Source of the DNA: Pseudolabrys sp.
GTDB lineage: Bacteria > Pseudomonadota > Alphaproteobacteria > Rhizobiales > Xanthobacteraceae
Reading direction: 5' to 3'
Assembly (NCBI GenBank): GCA_030684935.1
Contig: JAUXXH010000052.1
Coordinates: 175,083 to 239,082 of the forward strand
Length of the DNA stretch: 64,000 nt
Part shown: piece after piece, positions 8,586-16,273 of the stretch
Layout of the letters: each line of letters begins with the position of its first letter
Numbering within the stretch: position 1 is the stretch's first letter
Notes under the pieces: generated by a model
What the model saw: the letters and a program-made list of their open reading frames with translations, nothing else
Databases searched by the model: none
Told to the model about the DNA's origin: nothing
Program-made: the position numbers and the translations under genes

Positions 8586-9572
8586 ATGTTCAATGCACTT
8601 CGGGGCCTCGCCCGCACGACGGCAATCGCCGCAACCATGGTCGGCCTTGCCGGCGCAGCGCAGGCTCAGGACTTTCCGACCCATTCGATCCGGCTGGTCG
8701 TCGGCTTCGCCGCCGGCGGCGCCAGCGACGTCGCCGCGCGCGTCATCGCCCAGAAGATGGGCGAGTATCTCGGCCAGCAGATCGTCATCGAAAACAAGCC
8801 AGGCGCCAGCACATCGATCGCCGGCGACACCGTCGCCAAGGCGGCGCCGGACGGCTACATGCTGTTTCAGGCTGGCAATGCCAATGCCGTCAACGCCATT
8901 GCCACGCCGAAGCCGCCATTCGATATCCTGACCGACTTTGAGCCGGTCGGCATCGCCATCACCTCACCCAGCATCCTGGTGGCGCACCCCTCCGCCAACG
9001 TCAAAACCATGAAAGAGCTGATCGCCAAGGCAAAGGCCGAGCCGGGCGCGATCATGTACGCCTCGTCGGGAGCCGCTGCGGTGTCGCGGCTGGCCGGCGA
9101 AATGCTGGCTTATGAGGAAAAGATCAAGCTCACGCACGTGCCCTATAAAGGCAGTTCGCAGGCGATGAACGATCTGCTGGCCGGCCGGGTGCAGATCATG
9201 TTCTCGCCGATCTCGACCGCCCTGCCCCTGATCAAGGAAGGCAAGCTGGTGGCGCTGGCAGTGACGTCCGCGCAGCGCGAGAAGGATACACCGGACGTGC
9301 CGACCCTCGTCGAAGCCGGCGTCAAGCCGATCGACATGAGCATCTGGTCGGGCTTCGTTGCGCCGAAGGGCACGCCGCCGGATCGCATCGCCAAGCTCGC
9401 CGATGCGCTGCAGAAGGCGCTCAAGAGCGATGAGGTGCACAAGCAACTCGCCATGCACGGCATCACCCCGGCCGCCGGTGGCAAGCCGGAGGATTGGACC
9501 AGGCGCATGAAGGGCGACATCGAGAAACTGGAAAAGCTCGTCGCCGAAACCGGCCTGAAGATCGGCCAGTAA
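8586..9572 (+). CDS. Bug-family (TctC) periplasmic solute-binding receptor
   Basis: 328 residues with an AGGGAGA ribosome binding site. A signal peptide ends near AAQAQD (about residue 28). Family landmarks are FPTHSIRLVVGFAAGGASD, the central THVPYKGSSQAMNDLLAGR segment and a late IWSGFVAPKGTP segment. It is the second receptor of the same cluster and differs clearly from the one at 6411, so the pair may bind different substrates or serve uptake and sensing separately. Confidence 0.92.
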   Translation: MFNALRGLARTTAIAATMVGLAGAAQAQDFPTHSIRLVVGFAAGGASDVAARVIAQKMGEYLGQQIVIENKPGASTSIAGDTVAKAAPDGYMLFQAGNANAVNAIATPKPPFDILTDFEPVGIAITSPSILVAHPSANVKTMKELIAKAKAEPGAIMYASSGAAAVSRLAGEMLAYEEKIKLTHVPYKGSSQAMNDLLAGRVQIMFSPISTALPLIKEGKLVALAVTSAQREKDTPDVPTLVEAGVKPIDMSIWSGFVAPKGTPPDRIAKLADALQKALKSDEVHKQLAMHGITPAAGGKPEDWTRRMKGDIEKLEKLVAETGLKIGQ

Positions 9573-9636
9573 CACCACGCACCATCACACGCGCGGCGCT
9601 GCCAGTCCGGCGGCGCCGCCACCCGAGAGGCTGGCG

Positions 9637-10503
9637 ATGAAGACGCTCAAGGAACTGATCAAAGGCGATGACCTGGTGGTCGCGCCGGTAGCGCTCAACC
9701 CGATGATGGCGAGGTTGGCGGAAGACACCGGCTTCAAGGCGGCCTATCTCAGCGGCGGATCGCTCGGCTGGCTCAAATGCGTCACCGAAGCCAATCTGAG
9801 TCTGACCGAAATGTGCGATGTCGGCATCGACATCCGCGCTGTCAGCAAGATCCCGCTGGTGCTCGACGCCGGCGGCGGCTGGGGCGAACCGGTGCACATG
9901 CACCGCACCATTGCGCTGACCGAGGTGGCCGGCTTTGCCGCCATCGAACTGGAGGATCAGTACCTGCCCCGCCGCGTGCAGCATCACATCGGCGAGGAGA
10001 ACCTGATCCCGCCGGAGGCGATGGTACACAAGATCAAGGAAGCAGTCGCGGCGCGCACCGATCCGAACCTCATCATCATCGGCCGCACCAATGCGCGGCG
10101 GTTGCACGGCCTCGACGAGGCTTTGCGCCGCGGCGAAATCTATCACCGCGCCGGCGCCGACATGCTGTTCATCCATTCCCGCGACGCCGAGGAATTGCGC
10201 AAGATCGCCGAGCGCCTTCCCGCACCGCTGATGATGTTCGCGCCGCAGGACGGCTTTTCGGCCTTCGGCGCCTCGGCGGCGGAACTGGCCAAGATGGGCT
10301 ACCGGCTGGCGGCGTCGTCCGGCTCGGCCTTTGCGGCGATGTACAAGGCGGTGCGGCAATCCTACGAGTGCCTGGCGCGCAACGAGCCCGACCCGTTCCT
10401 CGGCAAAGGCGGCGCCACCGCCGAGATGAAGCGGGCGCACGCCACCACAGGTCTCGACCGGCTGCTGGAGATCGAAAAGCGCACCACCGAGCGCGTCGGC
10501 TGA
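9637..10503 (+). CDS. Isocitrate lyase/PEP mutase-fold enzyme lacking the lyase cysteine
   Basis: 288 residues with the (beta/alpha)8 fold of the isocitrate lyase/phosphoenolpyruvate mutase superfamily. Recognisable pieces are YLSGGSLGW near the start, VLDAGGGWG in place of the usual DADTGYG metal loop, and ELEDQYLPRRVQHH where lyases carry a PKKCGH motif. The catalytic cysteine of isocitrate and methylisocitrate lyases is therefore absent. The protein more likely acts as a C-C or C-P bond enzyme of the oxaloacetate decarboxylase/hydrolase or mutase type. It is the last gene of the receptor operon and probably handles an oxo- or hydroxy-dicarboxylate intermediate. Confidence 0.85.
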   Translation: MKTLKELIKGDDLVVAPVALNPMMARLAEDTGFKAAYLSGGSLGWLKCVTEANLSLTEMCDVGIDIRAVSKIPLVLDAGGGWGEPVHMHRTIALTEVAGFAAIELEDQYLPRRVQHHIGEENLIPPEAMVHKIKEAVAARTDPNLIIIGRTNARRLHGLDEALRRGEIYHRAGADMLFIHSRDAEELRKIAERLPAPLMMFAPQDGFSAFGASAAELAKMGYRLAASSGSAFAAMYKAVRQSYECLARNEPDPFLGKGGATAEMKRAHATTGLDRLLEIEKRTTERVG

Positions 10504-10507
10504 AACG

Positions 10508-11116
10508 TCAGTCGGCCGCGCGCGGCCTTCGCAGCATCGGATACAGCACCGGCGACGAGCCGGCCTGGATCTCGCCCATCAGTTTGAAACCGTGCTGCTG
10601 GTAGAACGGCACGTTGCCGGGATTGCTGGATTCCAGATAGGCCGGCACGCCGGTGCGGTCGCATTCACGGAGCGCGTGGCGCATCAGCGCGCTGCCGAGG
10701 CCCTTGCCCTGCCGCGCCGGATCGACGCCGATCAGCGGCAGGTACCAGTGCGGCTCGGCCGGGTGAAACTCCGCCATCTGTTCGAAGACGGCACCGCCTT
10801 CGGCAAAGCGCGCCGGGGCCATGGCCTTTTCCATGATGGCGACCATCGCATCGCCGTCGGACTCGCTGCCCGGCGACAGCCAGACAGCCACCCCGGCAAA
10901 ATCGGCGACAACGTGGGCGTTGGCCGTCTCAAAGGCGTTGCCGGCAAAGGCCCGCACCAGTCCAGGGAAATGCGTCAGGTAGACGTCGGGATCCGGCATG
11001 CTCCAGCGCGCCATCGGATCGGTGCCGAAGGCCAGCACAATGGTGGCAACGGCGCGCGCCTGCTCGGCCGCCGATACCGCCCGGACATGAGGAACCGCTG
11101 CCTCGTCTGAAGACAT
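10508..11116 (-). CDS. GNAT family N-acetyltransferase
   Basis: 202 residues. The acetyl-CoA-binding motif A is visible as LIGVDPARQGKGLGSALM, followed by a late PFYQQHGFKLMGE segment typical of the GNAT beta-bulge region. The substrate is unknown. The ATG at 11116 was preferred because a longer frame would run into the tRNA gene; a GTG three codons upstream is an alternative. It converges with the ICL/PEP mutase-fold gene, with a gap of only 4 bases. Confidence 0.88.
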   Translation of the reverse strand: MSSDEAAVPHVRAVSAAEQARAVATIVLAFGTDPMARWSMPDPDVYLTHFPGLVRAFAGNAFETANAHVVADFAGVAVWLSPGSESDGDAMVAIMEKAMAPARFAEGGAVFEQMAEFHPAEPHWYLPLIGVDPARQGKGLGSALMRHALRECDRTGVPAYLESSNPGNVPFYQQHGFKLMGEIQAGSSPVLYPMLRRPRAAD

Positions 11117-11150
11117 GCTCTTCGTCACGACGTTTCGGTGATCTGAAACG

Positions 11151-11235
11151 TGGTGCGGCCAAGAGGACTCGAACCTCCACGGGTTGCCCCGCTGCCACCT
11201 CAAGGCAGTGCGTCTACCAATTCCGCCATGGCCGC
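11151..11235 (-). tRNA. tRNA-Leu (anticodon GAG), CCA encoded
   Basis: 85 bases. The acceptor arms GCGGCCA and TGGCCGC pair fully, the encoded 3' CCA is at 11151-11153, and the T-arm shows the GGTTCGAGTCC consensus. The anticodon stem CTGCC/GGCAG encloses TTGAGGT, giving anticodon GAG (reads CUC/CUU leucine). A long variable arm fits the class II tRNA-Leu type. Confidence 0.97.
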
Positions 11236-11440
11236 ATTGAATAGAACGGAAAGCTTTTGAATCCCTGCCCGTCCCGTCAAGAGCGGACCGTGTAACAAAT
11301 AGGGTTGTCAGCGACAAGGCCCGGCAGCGGCGGAATTCGCCGTCGCGCCGGATTTTTTTCAAGCCCGATCAACCCCTTATGCGGGGCGTCCGCGCCCGGG
11401 GCCGGACCAGGGCACAAATATACCTGTGAACCGGCAGGCT

Positions 11441-11692
11441 TCAGCGCATGTCCGCCGGGCGCGGCAGCAGGTCGCCGATCTCGACCGCGATCTTGTTGCC
11501 GTTGATGACGACCTTGCCCTTGGCGACCGCCAGGTTGTTGGCCAGGATCTGGACCGCATCGTCCTCGGCGGTTTCCAACTCAATGACCGCGCCGCGGCCG
11601 AGCCGCAGCACCTGGTGGATCGGCATCATGGCGGTGCCCAGCACCACCGATATGTCCACGGAAACCTTGTCGAATGTGCTCAACGGTGCCAC
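11441..11692 (-). CDS. Small FliN/SpoA-domain protein (flagellar motor switch-like)
   Basis: 83 residues consisting almost only of a SpoA (FliN/FliM C-terminal) domain: VSVDISVVLGTAMMPIHQVL, then LGRGAVIELE and the NNLAVAKGKVVI strand-turn. FliN forms the cytoplasmic C-ring of the flagellar motor and binds the CheY system. Standard FliN has an additional N-terminal region, so this is a short single-domain version. It has no flagellar neighbours in the window. The GTG start follows AAGGGA. A consensus CtrA box lies 52-67 bases upstream. Confidence 0.82.
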   Translation of the reverse strand: MAPLSTFDKVSVDISVVLGTAMMPIHQVLRLGRGAVIELETAEDDAVQILANNLAVAKGKVVINGNKIAVEIGDLLPRPADMR

Positions 11693-11743
11693 TTCCCTTT
11701 TGCCCCGCGCCGGTGCGGGTGGGCTTCAGGTCACCATGCTATG

Positions 11744-11759
11744 GTTAACCGATGATTAA
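11744..11759 (-). promoter_or_regulatory. Consensus CtrA box upstream of FliN-like gene
   Basis: Read on the minus strand the sequence is TTAA-N7-TTAAC, an exact CtrA box, placed just upstream of the FliN-like gene. It overlaps the assigned lipB start codon (11752) on the other strand, so binding could also affect lipB. Confidence 0.6.
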
Positions 11760-12519
11760 TGCGCGCGACGGACTGACATTGGGACTGGCGGCACCTGCGG
11801 GATCGGCGGCGGTGGAATGGCGCATCAGCGACACCCCGGTCCCCTATGCCGAGGCCGTCACCGCCATGGAAGCGCGCGTGGCGGCCATTGTCACCGGTCA
11901 GGCCCGGGAACTGGTCTGGCTGCTCGAACACCCGCCGCTTTACACCGCCGGCACCAGCGCCGACATGGCCGATTTGGTCGACGCCCGCTTCCCGGTGTTC
12001 GAGACCGGCCGCGGCGGCCAGTTGACCTATCACGGGCCGGGCCAGCGGGTGGCCTATGTCATGCTCGACTTGAAGCGGCGCGGGCCGGATTTGCGCCGCT
12101 ACGTCGCCTCGCTCGAGGAATGGATCATCCAGACTCTGGCTGCCTTCAACGTCCGCGGCGAACGGCGCGAGGACCGCATCGGCGTCTGGGTGCGCCGCCC
12201 CGACAAAGGTGACGGCTTCGAGGACAAGATCGCCGCCATCGGCATCAGGGTGAAGCAGTGGGTGACGCTGCACGGCATGGCGCTCAACGTCGATCCGGAC
12301 CTGTCGCACTTTACCGGCATCGTGCCCTGCGGCGTCAGCGAGCAGCGCTACGGCGTCACCAGCCTGGTCGATCTCGGCATCCCTGTGACCATACCCGAAG
12401 TCGACATGGTGCTGCGGCGCGAGTTTGCGGCGCTGTTCGGCGGTCAGACCGTCGGCAGCACGGAAAACAAGTCGCCCGGCCCGCGGAGCGCCAGCTCGGC
12501 CTCGGTCCCCGGGCGCTGA
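11752..12519 (+). CDS. lipB: Octanoyl-[acyl carrier protein]:protein N-octanoyltransferase LipB
   Basis: 255 residues. LipB moves octanoate from acyl carrier protein to lipoyl domains (E2, GcvH), the first step of lipoic acid attachment. Family motifs are [54 protein letters not shown] (catalytic Lys) and [17 protein letters not shown] (catalytic Cys). The last 76 bases overlap, tail to tail, with the acylphosphatase gene on the other strand. The extra C-terminal residues after about residue 235 are low-complexity and may be a by-product of that overlap. Confidence 0.96.
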   Translation: MINARDGLTLGLAAPAGSAAVEWRISDTPVPYAEAVTAMEARVAAIVTGQARELVWLLEHPPLYTAGTSADMADLVDARFPVFETGRGGQLTYHGPGQRVAYVMLDLKRRGPDLRRYVASLEEWIIQTLAAFNVRGERREDRIGVWVRRPDKGDGFEDKIAAIGIRVKQWVTLHGMALNVDPDLSHFTGIVPCGVSEQRYGVTSLVDLGIPVTIPEVDMVLRREFAALFGGQTVGSTENKSPGPRSASSASVPGR

Positions 12520-12746
12520 TCGAGCGCATCGACGCGCGCGGCGAAGGGACCTAGCCGGCAGGCCTCGATGGCCGCCGCCACCACCGCATCGTCGCCGGCC
12601 ATGACCGCCTCGACCGAACCGTCGCGGCGGTTGCGCACCCAGCCCTCGATGCCGCGTTTGATCGCCTCGCGTTCGACGAAGGCGCGGTAGCCGACGCCCT
12701 GCACCCGGCCGCGCACCATGATGTGGAGGATGACACGCGCCGTCAT
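12444..12746 (-). CDS. acyP: Acylphosphatase
   Basis: 100 residues. The acylphosphatase signature is [18 protein letters not shown], with the catalytic Arg in GYR, followed by [17 protein letters not shown] containing the conserved Asn. It hydrolyses carboxyl-phosphate bonds such as acetyl phosphate or 1,3-bisphosphoglycerate in the cytoplasm. Its start overlaps the upstream cyclotransferase-like gene by ATGA, indicating translational coupling, and its 3' part overlaps the end of lipB. Confidence 0.93.
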   Translation of the reverse strand: MTARVILHIMVRGRVQGVGYRAFVEREAIKRGIEGWVRNRRDGSVEAVMAGDDAVVAAAIEACRLGPFAARVDALDQRPGTEAELALRGPGDLFSVLPTV

Positions 12747-13207
12747 GTGATATCGCCGACGTCGATGATGCGCGCGCCGGTCCAGCGTGACGTCGACCAG
12801 CGCTCAACCGAGCGCACATAAGGCTCCGGCAATTTCCAGCCGCGCGCGGCGGCCGCGATCAGCTCGGCATAACCGGGCCGCGGCTTGCCGATGGCGCGGC
12901 GGCGCAGCAGGTAGAGCATCGCCGTGACGCGGCCGGCGCCCAACCGCACCGGCAGTTGGCGCACGTCGTAGAGACCCTTGTGCAGCAGTTCATAGGCATG
13001 CAGCGCCGCGACGTCGCGCGGCGTCAGCCGCCACAGCACGCCGTGCACGGTGGCGCCGGCCTTGCGCCTGACGGAACCCCAGCCGTCGATGCCGACGAAA
13101 AATCCGTAGCCGTCGAGCCGCGCCGGGCCGATGGCCCGCGCACCGCGGCAGCGGCGCTGCATGGCGGCGCGGTTCATGTTCGAGCCATAGGCGAAATAGA
13201 GCGTCAT
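12743..13207 (-). CDS. Gamma-glutamylcyclotransferase-like protein
   Basis: 154 residues with the cyclotransferase fold signature LYFAYGSNMN at the N-terminus, a YGFFVGIDGWGSV segment and a catalytic-type glutamate in HAYELLHKGLYD. The family cleaves gamma-glutamyl amino acids or related amides to 5-oxoproline, but many bacterial members are uncharacterised. A ribosome binding site GGTGAG precedes the ATG. It is in an operon with the acylphosphatase (4-base overlap). Confidence 0.85.
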   Translation of the reverse strand: MTLYFAYGSNMNRAAMQRRCRGARAIGPARLDGYGFFVGIDGWGSVRRKAGATVHGVLWRLTPRDVAALHAYELLHKGLYDVRQLPVRLGAGRVTAMLYLLRRRAIGKPRPGYAELIAAAARGWKLPEPYVRSVERWSTSRWTGARIIDVGDIT

Positions 13208-13267
13208 CGCTCACCGAATTAGCCGATGATCGAAGCCCCGTCGATAGGTGAAGACTTTGGTCGCCGC

Positions 13268-14119
13268 CTAAGACCCGACGACGTTGCCGCCGTTCGGATG
13301 CAGCACCTGACCGCTGATGTAGGACGCGTCGTCGCTGGCGAGAAAGACGTAACAAGGCGCGACCTCGTTCGGCTGACCCGGCCGCTGCATCGGCACGCTG
13401 GCGCCATGTTGCGCGACATGGCCGGGCGAGAACGACGCCGGGATCAGCGGCGTCCAGATCGGCCCCGGCGCCACGGCGTTGACGCGGATGCCGTCTTTGG
13501 CGAGCGCCTCCGACAGCGAGCGGGTCATCGTGACGATGGCGCCCTTGGTGGCGGAATAATCCAGCAGCGTCTTGTGGCCCTGATAGGCGGTCACCGACGT
13601 GGTGTTGATGATCGAGCCGCCCTTGCCCATCCGGCGCAGCGCGTACTTGGCCATGTAGAAGAAGCTGAACACATTGGTGCGGAAGGTGCGCTCGATCTGC
13701 GCGGCATCGATATCGCGGATGTCATCGGTTTCGTGCTGCTCGGCGGCGTTGTTGACCAGAATATCGAGCCGGCCGAACTGCTCGATGGTCGCCGCCACCG
13801 CAGCGTCGCAGAACGCCTCGTCGCCGACATCGCCGGGCAGCAGCAGCGCGTCAGTCCCCTCCTCCTGCACCAGCGCGCGGGTCTCGTTGGCGTCCTTGTG
13901 TTCGTCGAGATAAACGATCGCGATCCGGGCGCCCTCGCGCGCCATGGCCACCGCGACCGCGCGGCCGATGCCGCTGTCGCCGCCGGTTATCAATGCGACT
14001 TTATCGACGAGCCGGCCACTGCCCTCGAATCTCGGCGTGTAGTCGGGCCGCGGCCGCATTTCACTTTCGATGCCCGGCTGGTGGTCCTGATGCTGGGCGG
14101 GCATCGTCTCGGCGGCCAT
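13268..14119 (-). CDS. SDR-family oxidoreductase, general-stress type
   Basis: 283 residues. The Rossmann motif is TGGDSGIGRAVA, with NNAAE in the centre and a catalytic YSATK preceded by a conserved Ser in NTTSVTAY. An N-terminal extension of about 35 residues (His/Gln-rich, then RPRPDYTPRFEGSGRL) is typical of the YhdF/YghA-like stress dehydrogenases found with catalases and general stress genes. The ATG at 14119 follows GGAGAAG. The promoter matches the EcfG consensus, which supports a stress role. Confidence 0.9.
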   Translation of the reverse strand: MAAETMPAQHQDHQPGIESEMRPRPDYTPRFEGSGRLVDKVALITGGDSGIGRAVAVAMAREGARIAIVYLDEHKDANETRALVQEEGTDALLLPGDVGDEAFCDAAVAATIEQFGRLDILVNNAAEQHETDDIRDIDAAQIERTFRTNVFSFFYMAKYALRRMGKGGSIINTTSVTAYQGHKTLLDYSATKGAIVTMTRSLSEALAKDGIRVNAVAPGPIWTPLIPASFSPGHVAQHGASVPMQRPGQPNEVAPCYVFLASDDASYISGQVLHPNGGNVVGS

Positions 14120-14148
14120 GACGCTTCTCCGTTCTGTGACGGGAAGCG

Positions 14149-14173
14149 AACGCACGGGACCGTGGCCAGTTCC
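14149..14173 (-). promoter_or_regulatory. EcfG-type (general stress sigma factor) promoter for SDR gene
   Basis: On the minus strand GGAAC (14173-14169) is followed after exactly 16 bases by CGTT (14152-14149). GGAAC-N16/17-CGTT is the consensus for the alphaproteobacterial general stress response sigma factor EcfG. The implied transcript starts about 20 bases before the SDR ATG. Confidence 0.6.
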
Positions 14174-14195
14174 TGATGGAACAGGGAGAAAACCG

Positions 14196-16205
14196 TCAGG
14201 CGAACTCGACAATGACCGCGTCGACCGCCAGGCTGTCGCCCGGCTTGGCGTTGATCTTCTTGACCGTGCCGTCGATCTCGGCGCGCAGAACATTTTCCAT
14301 CTTCATGGCTTCGACCACCGCGACGGTCTCGCCGGCCTTGACCTCCTGGCCTTCCTTGACGGCGATCGACATCACCAGGCCGGGCATCGGGCACAGCACG
14401 AACTTGGCGGTATTCGCCGCCTGCTTGACCGGCATCAGCCGCGCATAGGCCGCTTCGCTCGCGGTATAGGCATAGGCCTTGGCCTCGACGCCGCGATAGG
14501 ACAGCGCAAAGCCGTTGAGGATGGTGCGCACCTGCACCGCCACCGGCTTGCTGTTGATGGTGCCGGTCCACAGCGGATCGCCCGGCTTCCACTCGCTGGC
14601 GATATGCCGGAGCCCGGCTTTGCCCTGCTCCGGAAAGCGCACCAGAATGGTGCCGTTCTCGCGGCTGACTTCCAGTTTGTATTCGGTGTCGCCCAGCCAG
14701 ACCGCACGCGCGCTTTCGCGAGTCACGGTGCGCCCGGTCATCTGGCCGGATATCTGGCGCTTGCGCTCGCCCAGCACGTGATCGATCGCCGCCGCTACCG
14801 CCGCCAAAACCTCGGCGCGGTCGCCGTCCGGCTTGATGGCGGCGAAGCCCTCGGGAAACTCCTCGGCGATGAAACCGGTCGACAGCTTGCCGGACTGCCA
14901 GCGCGGATGCGCCATCAGCGCCGACAGGAACGGGACATTGTGGCGGATGCCGTCGACGACGAAGGCATCCAGCGCTTCCGCCTGCGCCTCGATGGCCTCG
15001 GCGCGGGTCGGCCCGTGCGTCACCAGCTTGGCGATCATCGGGTCGTAATAGAGCGAAATCTCGCCGCCCTCGTAGACGCCCGTGTCGTTGCGCACGGTGA
15101 TGCCGCCGGCGGTGCGCTCCTGCGGTGGGCGGTAGCGCGTCAGCCGCCCGGTCGACGGCAGGAAGTTGCGGTACGGGTCCTCGGCATAGACGCGGCTCTC
15201 GACCGCCCAGCCGGTCAGCCTCACGTCGCTCTGCTTGATCGACAGTTTTTCGCCGGCGGCCGAGCGGATCATCTGTTCGACCAGATCGACGCCCGTGATC
15301 AGTTCGGTCACCGGGTGCTCGACCTGCAGCCGCGTGTTCATCTCCAGAAAGAAGAAGCTCTTGTCCTGCCCGGCGACGAACTCCACGGTGCCGGCGCTGT
15401 CGTAACCGACGGCTTTTGCCAGCGCCACCGACTGCTCGCCCATCTTGCGGCGCGTCGCCTCGTCGAGCAGCGGCGACGGCGCTTCCTCGATGACTTTCTG
15501 GTTGCGGCGCTGGATCGAGCATTCGCGCTCGCCGAGATAGACGACGTTGCCGTGCTTGTCGCCGATCAGCTGGATTTCGATATGGCGCGGGTCGACGATA
15601 AATTTCTCGATGAACATGCGGTCGTCGCCGAACGACGATTTCGCCTCGGACTTCGAGCGGGCGAAACCTTCCGCCACTTCGGACTCGGACCAGGCGATGC
15701 GCATGCCCTTGCCGCCGCCACCGGCGCTGGCCTTGATCATCACCGGATAGCCGATGTCGTTGGCGATCTTCACCGCCTCTTTCTCATCGGCAATGACGCC
15801 GAGATGGCCGGGCACGGTCGAGACCTTGGCGGCGGCGGCCGCCTTCTTGGACTCGATCTTGTCGCCCATGGCGGCGATGGCCTTGGGGTTCGGCCCGATG
15901 AAGACGATGCCGGCGGCTTCCAGCGCGACGGGAAAGGCCTCGCGCTCGGACAGGAAGCCGTAGCCGGGGTGCACCGCCTCGGCCCCGCTCGCCTGGCAAG
16001 CGGCGACGATCTTGTCGATCACCAGGTAGCTTTTGGCCGCTTCCGGCGGGCCGATGTGGATGGCGGTATCGGCCATTTCCACATGCAGGGCGTCCTTGTC
16101 GGCGTCGGAATAGACGGCGACGGTCTCGATCCCCATTTTCCGTGCGGATTTGATGACCCGGCAGGCGATCTCGCCGCGATTGGCAATCAGGATACGCTTG
16201 AACAT
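14196..16205 (-). CDS. pccA: Propionyl-CoA carboxylase alpha subunit (biotin carboxylase/BCCP)
   Basis: 669 residues. It has an N-terminal biotin carboxylase domain (FKRILIANRGEIACRV, then VMIKASAGGGGKGMRI as the ATP-grasp glycine loop, and EMNTRLQVEHPVTEL), a central BT-type linker region and a C-terminal biotinyl domain with EAMKMEN, the Lys at about residue 635 being biotinylated. With PccB (37210-38742 here) it carboxylates propionyl-CoA to methylmalonyl-CoA in propionate and odd-chain metabolism. The ATG at 16205 begins the conserved N-terminus; a GTG five codons upstream is possible. It is unusual only in being about 21 kb from pccB. Confidence 0.95.
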   Translation of the reverse strand: MFKRILIANRGEIACRVIKSARKMGIETVAVYSDADKDALHVEMADTAIHIGPPEAAKSYLVIDKIVAACQASGAEAVHPGYGFLSEREAFPVALEAAGIVFIGPNPKAIAAMGDKIESKKAAAAAKVSTVPGHLGVIADEKEAVKIANDIGYPVMIKASAGGGGKGMRIAWSESEVAEGFARSKSEAKSSFGDDRMFIEKFIVDPRHIEIQLIGDKHGNVVYLGERECSIQRRNQKVIEEAPSPLLDEATRRKMGEQSVALAKAVGYDSAGTVEFVAGQDKSFFFLEMNTRLQVEHPVTELITGVDLVEQMIRSAAGEKLSIKQSDVRLTGWAVESRVYAEDPYRNFLPSTGRLTRYRPPQERTAGGITVRNDTGVYEGGEISLYYDPMIAKLVTHGPTRAEAIEAQAEALDAFVVDGIRHNVPFLSALMAHPRWQSGKLSTGFIAEEFPEGFAAIKPDGDRAEVLAAVAAAIDHVLGERKRQISGQMTGRTVTRESARAVWLGDTEYKLEVSRENGTILVRFPEQGKAGLRHIASEWKPGDPLWTGTINSKPVAVQVRTILNGFALSYRGVEAKAYAYTASEAAYARLMPVKQAANTAKFVLCPMPGLVMSIAVKEGQEVKAGETVAVVEAMKMENVLRAEIDGTVKKINAKPGDSLAVDAVIVEFA

Positions 16206-16273
16206 GCGCGCGCTAAGCACCCCAGAGGCCGGCTTCTTCCGCTTTGCGGCGTTGCAGCGTAAAAGTCAATGAC

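Noticed and set aside
10362..11362. GNAT gene extended across the tRNA
   Set aside because: The extension would translate the tRNA-Leu gene; the protein starts naturally at 11116.
14118..16262. Plus-strand frame of about 714 codons
   Set aside because: Antisense to pccA, with no recognisable protein sequence.
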